Of a stretch of DNA of 64,000 nucleotides, positions 55,681 to 64,000 are shown piece by piece; positions within the stretch are counted from its first letter, which is position 1, and the number at the start of each line of letters is the position of its first letter. The translations under genes and the position numbers were made by a program. Under the pieces are notes generated by a model. It worked only from the letters and a program-made list of their open reading frames with translations, was not told the DNA's origin and searched no databases. The stretch comes from Gordionus sp. m RMFG-2023 (lineage: Eukaryota > Nematomorpha > Gordioida > Chordodea > Parachordodidae), in assembly GCF_954871325.1 (NCBI RefSeq), contig NC_088778.1:23297120-23361119 (forward strand), in the 5' to 3' direction.

Positions 55681-56186
55681 AACAAATTTGAAAGAAATGT
55701 TTATTAAATATAATGGTTAATTTAATATAAATAATTATTTCTAAATAAAATTACTTATCTCTTTAAAAAATATTTCAAAAAAAAATATTACTAAATTTAA
55801 AATAATAGTTTAAAAGTTAATCCCCTTTACTTTTTAACTTTATCATATTAACTTTGAAAGAATGAGGCGATTATATATTTATTGGAAAAGTATTATATAA
55901 TTTCTAATTTTATATATTTTTATATTAGGTTAAAACATAAACTTTAATATAATACAGCTAATTTATAGGGGGATTTCATAATAGATAATACATAATATTC
56001 TAGTATGTGGTATATATGTAACATAAATTTATATATCTAACTATTTTTTTAATATAGGAATATTATTTTTATAAAAGAATAGCCTTAAAAGGCTAAGCTA
56101 TGTGTAAATTCAGCATTATGCTTAAATCAAAAAAGATTAACTCTTAAGCATGCCTAAAAAGACGAGTTTCAAAATTACGACAATAG
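55681..56186. other. Gene-free AT-rich DNA
   Basis: Nothing is recognised. Confidence 0.45.
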
Positions 56187-56188
56187 TA

Positions 56189-57081
56189 GGGGAGACCGGG
56201 GTACATTGAGTACAGGGGAACGTTAGGACATTCTAATTATAATTTGAGCTATTATTTTATAAGACTGGAAATTTGAGCCTAACATAGATAATTTTGTCAT
56301 ACATGATTGGCTAAAAAAGATTTGAAAAATATTTTGTATTTTAATTTTTACAGAAGAAAATGTGTTTTGGCATACCAAAAGTAATAAAAAATATTTGCAA
56401 ACTTTATCGTTTATATTTATAAATAAAGCTTCAAAAATCATAATAAATAGATTTTAGGAAAGCCTAAACCCTATTTTCCAATCTGGCAAACTTTCAGAAT
56501 CAATAAACATGAATTAATATGATTTTGGGGCTCGGTCATAGTTGGTCATAGTATAGTTGGGACACGCCATTTAAGCTCATTTTATAAACAATTTAATAAT
56601 TTTATTATTAATTTAGTATTGTGAATAATAAATAATTAAATACTTATCTTTCACTATGTTTATGATTAAAAAAAAATTTTTTACATTTTTTTCTTTACAA
56701 TTTTTTTTTTCGCCTGTTTATATAGTTATTGATTATGAATTATAATATTATCAATAAAATCATATGTGTCATAGTCTCTAGTTTTACTGGATTACTGATT
56801 TTAAATTTTTAAATTTATTTAGACCTCTATTTCACGAGTGTCCCAACTATCACATATGTGTGTCCCAACGTACACAGAGTCTGTCATAGTTGGGACAAAA
56901 AAAATTTTTTTTTTAATTCAATTTTCTAAAAAAATTTAATCTTCATAAAATATATATTAATTATTTCAAATAGCCTATACTTTTGGGATTCAGAAGATAT
57001 TTTAATTATTCAGATTAGTCTACTAATATTAAAATTATTAAGGTTTGAACGAAAAGTGTCCCAACTATCTTCGGTCTCCCC
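56189..57081. mobile_element. TA-flanked MITE, GGGGAGACCGG family, copy 2 (893 bp)
   Basis: The ends GGGGAGACCGGGGTAC and CTTCGGTCTCCCC lie between TA at 56187-56188 and 57082-57083. GTCATAGTTGGGACA and TGTCCCAACTAT words recur several times in the right half (56540-57070). No coding frame has recognisable motifs. Confidence 0.8.
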
Positions 57082-57093
57082 TAATGTTGTTAT

Positions 57094-57537
57094 TAGTGAT
57101 CTGCATCGGGCCTAATTTTTCAAGCCCGGTCCGAACCCGAAATTTATTTTAAAAAAGTTTAACGGCCCGGCCAGGCCCGAAATTTAAATATAGAAATTAA
57201 TTTTTATAATTACTTAAAATAAAATACATACGTTATATAGCGTTTAGTTACAATAAATTAAATCAAAATTTTTTATTTTACATAAAAAATTCATTATAAA
57301 ATTGATAAATTTAGATATATTTAATAAAATATCCAAGGTCCGACCCGACCCGGCCCTAAATTTTTTTAAAAATATTAGGCCCGGCCCGAACCCAATTATT
57401 TTAAAAATATTAGGCCCGGCCCGAACCCAATTATTTTAAAAATATTAGGCCCGACCCGGCCCGAACCCAATTATTTTAAATAGAATTAGGCCCGAAGCCC
57501 GTTCGGGCCGGGCCGGGCCTAACTTTGCAGATCTCTA
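57094..57537. mobile_element. hAT MITE with GGCCCGGCCCGAACCC words (444 bp)
   Basis: The ends TAGTGATCTGCATCGGGCC and TTTGCAGATCTCTA are flanked by a perfect 8-bp duplication GTTGTTAT (57086-57093 and 57538-57545). At 57365-57500 a unit of about 41 bp (AGGCCCGGCCCGAACCCAAT plus TATTTTAAAAATAT) repeats at least three times. Confidence 0.95.
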
Positions 57538-57545
57538 GTTGTTAT

Positions 57546-58689
57546 CATGAATAATTCCCATAATAAATTCCTTCTTTCTCCTATAAAATTTAATATAAAT
57601 AAATATTCAAAAGGTCTACCGCCTCTTACAGTCCTGCCTCATTCTAAATAAAAATAGGAAATCCAATTTAGTAAAATATAACGCTTTACAACCCTCTCCT
57701 TCAATTTTAATGATAATCTTGCGTCATTCCACTCCTTCCCCCACAGACAGAAGTGACTGGTTATTATAATACAGAAATAAAGATAAAATTTTCTTTAACA
57801 CTTATGGAAATTTACAGGTCTTATTATTATTTTTAAAATCAATATTAATGTAACAAGAATTTTTCTATTATATACCATATTTTCAATAAAAATATGTTTA
57901 AATTTAAACCTAAAAATATACTAAAAACCAGATGGGAAATTATGCTAATTTAAATTCTCTCTTATAATTAAAAAATTTAACATAAACAAACAAGGGTTGT
58001 ATGCGGTTTCAAATTATCATATTTTCATTATAAATAAGCATTGGTTCGCAAAATTAGGAATGTTATTTATAGATAGAATATAGATATCATCTCTAACATG
58101 ATCTGAAGCACCTTATTTGGTTTCATCTTTATATTAAATTTAAAGATGTAAATTATGAGAAATTATAATCTGCTATAATCTCAAACATAAAAGGGCAGGA
58201 AAACTATCCGTCCAAGGATATTCCCATGGACACGCTGGGTGTGAAAAAGGATAGACTTGTAGTAACATGGTATAAAATTACATTTATTTTTTTTAAAATA
58301 TATTAAAAAAATTTTAATTATAAATCTTTTTAAAAAATTTTACGGGTTTACATAAAAATTTAGATCGTATAGGGAATAATTTTATGAGGATTTGTATGAA
58401 AATATTAATAACTGTTACCTTAGATTAGCTACTTCAAACCACAGATTTAAGCTAGGAAAGATCAGACGAATATTTATCAAATTGATTTTATTTAACCAAA
58501 TTTAAATGGTCTTCCAATAAAAGGTTATACGCTGACCTCGTTATTTAAATGATAATTTCCTCGTAGTAAATTCTTATTATTTATTTATTATATTTAACCT
58601 TTGTATCTATCCGATTGTTTATGGAGAAAATTACCTAAAAATGATTCTAATTCTACAATAAATCAAATTCAAAGAGGTAAGTATACAAA
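57546..58689. other. Gene-free AT-rich DNA
   Basis: Nothing is recognised. Confidence 0.45.
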
Positions 58690-58905
58690 TAATGTTGTTA
58701 AACGGCTCGTTTTAAGCCGATTTTTAAAACGGCTAACTCAATATTTTCGCCAGAAAAATATTGACTAAGCCACGAAATTTCTATAATATATGCCTAGACC
58801 TTTGCTCCTTCTATGATTTTCAGGCTCACATAATATTTTTCTGGATAAAAAATTGAGTTAGCCGTTTTTAAAAATCGGCTCAAAACGAGCCGTTTGACAA
58901 CACTA
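58690..58905. mobile_element. hAT MITE, TAGTGTTGTTAAA family (216 bp), nearly palindromic
   Basis: TAATGTTGTTAAACGGCTCG at the left and CGAGCCGTTTGACAACACTA at the right are inverted. The arms extend about 85 bp through AAGCCGATTTTTAAAACGG and CTCAATATTTTCGCCAGAAA. The flanks TATACAAA and TATAAATT match only in part. Confidence 0.85.
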
Positions 58906-59029
58906 TATAAATTTAACTTTTATAAAAACCAAAAAGGCAAACTAATCATAATTAAGCTTTTCAAAACACTGCTAAATTAGACTAAATATTAAAATGATAA
59001 AAATTGAATTTTAACCCAAGGTTCTGGAC

Positions 59030-59510
59030 CTAACCAATTTTTCGCAAGATTTGTTACGGATCAAGGTTCAGAAATTTAAAAAAAAATGAGGTTCGGTCAC
59101 GGCGGCTCAAGAGAAGCCGAATTCAGTTCCGAGTTTGGTCCAGGTCCGGTATAAATAGAAATTAATCGTATTACCTAAACTATTGATCGGAATGAGTTCT
59201 GAAAATTTATTTTGTAAAAATACGAGTAAAAAATTTTTTTTAATTATATTCTTATTACATCAAAAATTTACTGGAAAAATAATAGAAAAATGGTAATCCA
59301 CAGTTTCATAATGCATTAGGTTAGGAGTAAAAACAAATAAATTAAGGTTTAGACGTGACATGATATTTTTTTAAACTTTTATTAGAAATCAATTCAAATA
59401 ACTAGAGCTGGGTACAGGTTCGTAAACCTAAACATATTTGGGTCCAGATTTGGTACGGGTTACGGGAAAAGGGAATCCGGAGGTTAGGGCTCGGTCAGAA
59501 CCGTGATTCG
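59030..59510. repeat. GGTTCGG/GGTCCAG word islands, probable decayed hAT
   Basis: Two islands (about 59050-59150 and 59405-59510) contain AGGTTCGGTCACGG, GTTTGGTCCAGGTCCGG, GGGTACAGGTTCG and GGTACGGGTTACGGG. They are related in wording to the islands at 24760-25602. Exact ends are not found. Confidence 0.45.
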
Positions 59511-61575
59511 AACTTTCTTTAAGAGCAAAGGAAAAAAAAGGAATATAAATTATGATCATGAAATTTATAATTCGAATTTTTTTAAAAATTTTACCAGAAT
59601 CAAAAATAAAAATGGTCATTATGATTTCCTTTCTCAATTGCTCTCCTTTCGAATAAGAAATTCAAAGTCAAACAGAGAGTCTTATCATAAGGAGATAAAT
59701 TAATCAGAATTATTGTAAAATTCAACTTTTGTTAGGATCCATATTCGAAATTTTTTTGGAAGGACAATGACTGAGCACTTTTTTAAAGCATATTTCGATT
59801 ATATTTATTCTGGTATCTTTTTCTCGTGTGCTAATATAAGTGTCAAAACTGAAAAAGTATAAACAAATTGTTAAATTCATGGATGAAACCAAACGAGGAA
59901 TATGAATTTTCCAGATATAATTATGGAAATTTTACTTAATTTAAATATTTAAAAATACCAAATATATTTATTTTCAATTAAAGAATATCGCCGCTTCAAA
60001 ATGTGTGACCATAACAATTCTTTTTAAATGTAATAATAAAATCAATCAGCTCTTTCGAAATTAATACATCTGTTAAAAGAAATTAAGAGTACATAAAAAA
60101 TGTATAAAATATAAGACGCCCACCTTTAACAGGTTTAGGGCCCTTATATTCAAAAAATGCTACAACATAATATAAATACTTTGCATAGTATACACTAATT
60201 TAAATCTCAGGTTCATATTGCGCAAGCGCTAAGGTTTGTCGGCCACTATAATCCCATAAATATTCTGGCATTAGTTGCTTTCCGGCGGTTTGGTTGAACA
60301 TCATTGTCTAAATGTATAAACAGTTATAATATTCTAGTATAAGGTATTCTTGTTTCCAAGCTGTTGAACATCATTGTCGAAATATATACGAAGTGACCCA
60401 TACGATTGCACCTTAGAATATGAATTAGGTATTTTTAAAAAAATATATAAATATTTTATTGTGTTACATATTAGTAAAACATAAATAATTTTTTGGTCAA
60501 TTATTGCTCTTTGTATTTTCACTACTAATTTGATTAAATCATTTAAATTAATTTGATTAAATCATTTAAATCGTGAAATTATTTTGTATAATAATATTAA
60601 AAATGATGAGTTAATTAAAATATCTTGTATAACTAGTTATTTTAAAAGGGAAAATTGTAACTATAACTAATGCTTTAAAAAAAATTAAATTGCAGCATTT
60701 AACAATATAGTAATAATAAGGAAATTTTAGTAATATTTATACTTTTATAAAATATAATTCACATAAAGCATAAAACAACAAATTTAGAAATTTTCTATAA
60801 GGGAGAACGGGTGATTTCAAATGTCTAATTGGTCCTGCACCTCCATCAAACAATCTTTTATAATTGCTTTTTCTCTCTCAATGGGACTTGTACAAGCGAA
60901 CGTAGTTTTTTATACAATGAAATGTGTTATAAATTATCTTAAATCAGCTATGCAATATGTGATAAGAGATTATCATCATTAAATTGTGCATGGTGAGTTC
61001 GGACAATGATTAAAAATTAAGAGTAGTTCAAAAGGTGGCGAAATTCACATTCCGGTAAAATTGGATCTTTCAAAATTAAAAGAAAAAGAATTTAAGTTTA
61101 AAATTCTTAGAATTTAAGGCAATGAAGCAGATCATTTAAATTTATAAAACCTCCTACGCCCAACATAAAGTTATTAAAAGGCGAGTATAATGAGTGTGAT
61201 AAATTTAAAATTCTATTTTCTATGCATACAAATGTTGAGACATTTTAGCGGAAATAAAATTCATTCTCGATAACAAATAATGAAGGGAATAGTTATTGTT
61301 ATATTTAAGCAATTTATTGATATTCTTAAGTGTAATAAAAATGATTTATAACGCCACAAGAAGCCTTAGGTTATTAAAAATAAATTTATTGCATTTTATA
61401 GCCAATTAATTTAATACAAAAAATCTATCTATCTTCTAAATTTAATAATTTAATAATGCATTTTTTTTATCTGTTATTTTTTGAAAAATAAGCTATCAAG
61501 CATTTTTTCAAAATTGGTGCTTATTATTAAATAGGGGGTGGGGGGTATTTGGTACTATGAGCCTGCTTAACCCCT
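59511..61575. other. Gene-free AT-rich DNA with small repeats
   Basis: TGAACATCATTGTC(T/G)AAAT is duplicated at 60296 and 60365. TTTGATTAAATCATTTAAAT is a tandem pair at about 60529-60571. AAGGGAGAACGGGTGA at 60799 resembles one end of the GGGGAGACC MITE family, but the other end is missing. GTAACTA-type words occur at 60625-60670. Confidence 0.45.
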
Positions 61576-61685
61576 CATTCACAGTTAGCACGAATTAGCG
61601 ACCAAGTATACTAAACGCGGCAAAAAATACAAAAAATACAGCATATTTTGTATGCTTCGAAGCGAATTTAGGCAAACTGTGAATG
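61576..61685. repeat. Short inverted repeat (110 bp) with CATTCACAGTT ends
   Basis: CATTCACAGTTAGCACGAAT at the left and GGCAAACTGTGAATG at the right are inverted. GAAGCGAATTTAGGC versus GCACGAATTAGCG extends the match. No convincing target duplication was found. It is likely a very short MITE, superfamily unknown. Confidence 0.55.
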
Positions 61686-62452
61686 CAGGGTACACTGGCT
61701 ATATTATAAAGCTATACTACATATTATATAATTATAAGCTTGCGAAAAATATTCCTTTGGGAGCTTCGGGCTATGTCCCTAAAATTATTATTAGTTCGAC
61801 CCATATTTAATCTACGCTTTCTTTTTATAGGTGTGTTAAAGGGGTCCATATATATAGATTATTCATTAAGAAGTTAATTTGTGTTCTTTATCTTTGTCAA
61901 AAATGAATCTAAGTGGCTTTTTTTGCTTTCTCTCTAAAATGAATATATCAAAGCTAATTCAAAAAAGTAATTGCGATATATTTATCATTATAATTCAATA
62001 ATTTTTCTTTTTGAATTTAATGAGACTCTTTAAGTTTTTAAATAATTTTTATATAACTCTTATCGAACAAAACTCTCAGGACGTGTCTCTGACTAGCTTA
62101 TTTCTTAACAGAAATTTGTTTAAGGCGTCTATATAGCTTCTCCTAAATAGAATGTAAAAATAAAGAGTTTATTTAGATTTAGGACACACTTAAAACAAAA
62201 ACAGAATAAAATCTGAAGAGACTAGTAAAAACAAGCCTCAAATTTTATTATCTTAAAATGAAAGTCAATAAATGTTAGGATCCTATCGAATTTATTTTCC
62301 AAGGATAACGAAAGTTAAGAAGCAAAAGCTCACACCCTGGCCCTTTCCAAAAAAATATATAATTTTTTTTATATTATTGTAAGTCTGGCGCCAATTTTTT
62401 GCTGGGCTTTTCACATCTTTTGCAGACCCTTAAGTTCTAGAGTAGGGAAGAC
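61686..62452. other. Gene-free AT-rich DNA
   Basis: Nothing is recognised. Confidence 0.45.
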
Positions 62453-62454
62453 TG

Positions 62455-63335
62455 GGGTTATGTAAACCTCGGAGATTGGCAAACCATTTAATCTCCCTTT
62501 AAAATTAAATACACCAGAAGGTTAAAATTTTATCCTAATATAGTTTGTATTAGTTTACATCTTTAGACAAATTATTTTTTGAAATAATTATTTATTAAAA
62601 AATAAAATTTTGATGAAATTTTCTACTGATTTTTAGATGACAGAATTTTAATTTTTATTAAAATATATAATCATTTATATGTAAATTAAATTTTATGTCA
62701 AAGTTTTAACACTCTTCTATAATTTAGGAAAGTTTTATGAGTATTTATTATATCTAGATATTATTTCAATCATGATTTGTCAATTTAGAGATAGCGGGGT
62801 TAGTTAAACCATACACGTTAATTATGGCAGCAAAATCTTGAAAATGCAATCATGGCTGTTTATGATTGGCATTTAGGATTTATGCTAAGAAATCATAATA
62901 TCTCCTTAAGATCCTTATTTATGTCCAAAATGTTTATAATTATCCAAAATTATGTTTCAATTTTTATATAAAATTAGCTTCAATTTATAAGTGTTATAAT
63001 ATTTTGGACAATAAAACAATAAAATTATTCTATACATGTCATTATTAATATATAAAAATGTATTTCAATTTATTGTGGCCTAAAAAACCAATGGTTTAGG
63101 AAGCCCCTTGAAGTGGCCTGCCTCACTCCGCTATTGGGGTTTATTGGACAAAATTTTCACTTTTACAAAAAATAAAATTTAAAAAAAAAGATTTTATTCT
63201 TAAAATTGCTTATAAGGCACCTTTATAGAATATAGTTTTAGGTATCTAATTATATATTATTTTTTCATTATCTAAAAAAAACCAGGAGCTATAGCTAATT
63301 TTATAAAAATCGATTCCACTAACCCCAGTCTCCTC
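62455..63335. mobile_element. TA-flanked MITE, GGGGAGACCGG family, copy 3 (881 bp)
   Basis: The ends GGGAAGACTGGGGTTA and TAACCCCAGTCTCCTC are inverted and lie between TA at 62453-62454 and 63336-63337. It is about the same length as copies 1 and 2, with diverged interior. Confidence 0.8.
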
Positions 63336-63337
63336 TA

Positions 63338-64000
63338 TTTTATAAAAATTTTAAATGTAGGGTTTACATTTATACATAACAGCAATACATGACACAAAAT
63401 TCAAACTATTAAAATAATAGATTATAAAAAAAATAAAATAAAACCATGTTTCTAGTTGCTACCTGCTTGCTATATTATTGTAATATATTATAAATTATTA
63501 TAAAATTTTGAATATAAATTTAATAAAGTCTCCTAGAAAGGAACTCTAAATTTGTTTTTATGTGTGATAGATTGATTTTTATAAATTTATCAACTTGTGA
63601 TAACATGTGAAAACCTATGAAACATGAAAGATGGAATGATTCTTGTGGCACAATGCTTGATTTGGTACACTCAGAGTTATCTAGATAAGAAATAGAACTT
63701 AATTCAATACTCTATATTCTGTTACTTTAAAAAGTGCAATTATAGAATTATTATTAAATTTATATCAAAAGTTAGCATAATATTTAAAAATAAACTATAA
63801 ACTAGAAAGCTGTAAATAAGCGAATTTAAGCTAAAAAAGAGAAATTAAGAAAACTTTTTAGGTTCTTGAAAAAGAAACAATTGTGTTCAAAAATTTATGA
63901 TTGAGTATTCTGCCTAAAGAATAAAACATCATTTCGCCCTCTTCAAAATTAAAAATTTTTAGGATGATAAATAATAATATTATATTGTAAAAAATATCGC
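63338..64000. other. Gene-free AT-rich DNA to the window end
   Basis: Nothing is recognised. Confidence 0.45.

Noticed and set aside
59503-59703. Paired ORFs near 59428-59703 on both strands
   Set aside because: They are short, low-complexity, antisense to each other, and start in a decayed repeat island.

Overview
The window is about 64 kb of very AT-rich (well over 70%) eukaryotic DNA. It is dominated by transposable elements, with few host genes. The tRNA-Gly(GCC) gene has the standard animal sequence, host introns are often only about 50 bp, and hAT, piggyBac, Tc1/IS630, foldback and RLE-type LINE elements sit side by side. This points to a metazoan with an AT-rich, transposon-bloated genome. 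I cannot name the species.

Host content is small. A tRNA m1A58 methyltransferase catalytic subunit gene (TRMT61A) lies on the minus strand. Its two exons (12768-13452 and 6502-6794) are separated by a 5.97-kb intron filled by a hAT element that itself carries a piggyBac element. Only 36 bp upstream, head to head, a plus-strand gene starts (exon 13489-13563). Its splice phase fits a run of eight small coiled-coil exons at 50733-52963, so one gene with an intron of about 37 kb is possible. A tRNA-Gly(GCC) gene lies at 30673-30743. A possible host exon lies at 47-210 (minus).

Most of the rest is layered transposons. At least ten hAT terminal-repeat families are present, most with 8-bp target duplications readable here: 1653-4391, 5824-6145, 7891-12046, 14400-20624, 15238-15642, 17156-19613, 25611-30530, 31863-32179, 32669-35980, 42993-45274, 53345-54100, 54195-54414 and 57094-57537. 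Nesting is explicit: piggyBac in hAT in a host intron; a hAT inside another hAT; a young non-autonomous LTR element (26300-29142) inside a hAT; and a LINE fragment inside a hAT. A 4.6-kb foldback element (37282-41847) has arms built from a 14-bp tandem repeat and a 9-bp target duplication. Three long MITEs of 0.88-0.95 kb begin GGG(G/A)AGAC and are flanked by TA.

The most unusual observation is the hAT family at 14400-20624 and 32669-35980. Both copies carry, besides a transposase reading frame, an internally deleted copy of the same transposase in the opposite orientation, with the same deletion junction. A third fragment (about 55150-55680) has that junction too. The family therefore seems to have spread with a built-in inverted partial copy of its own transposase. 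This would give hairpin RNA if read through, which suggests self-limitation or small-RNA silencing, though that is inference. A second theme is that many of these hAT families have GC-rich subterminal islands of short family-specific repeated words, which stand out sharply in this AT-rich DNA.
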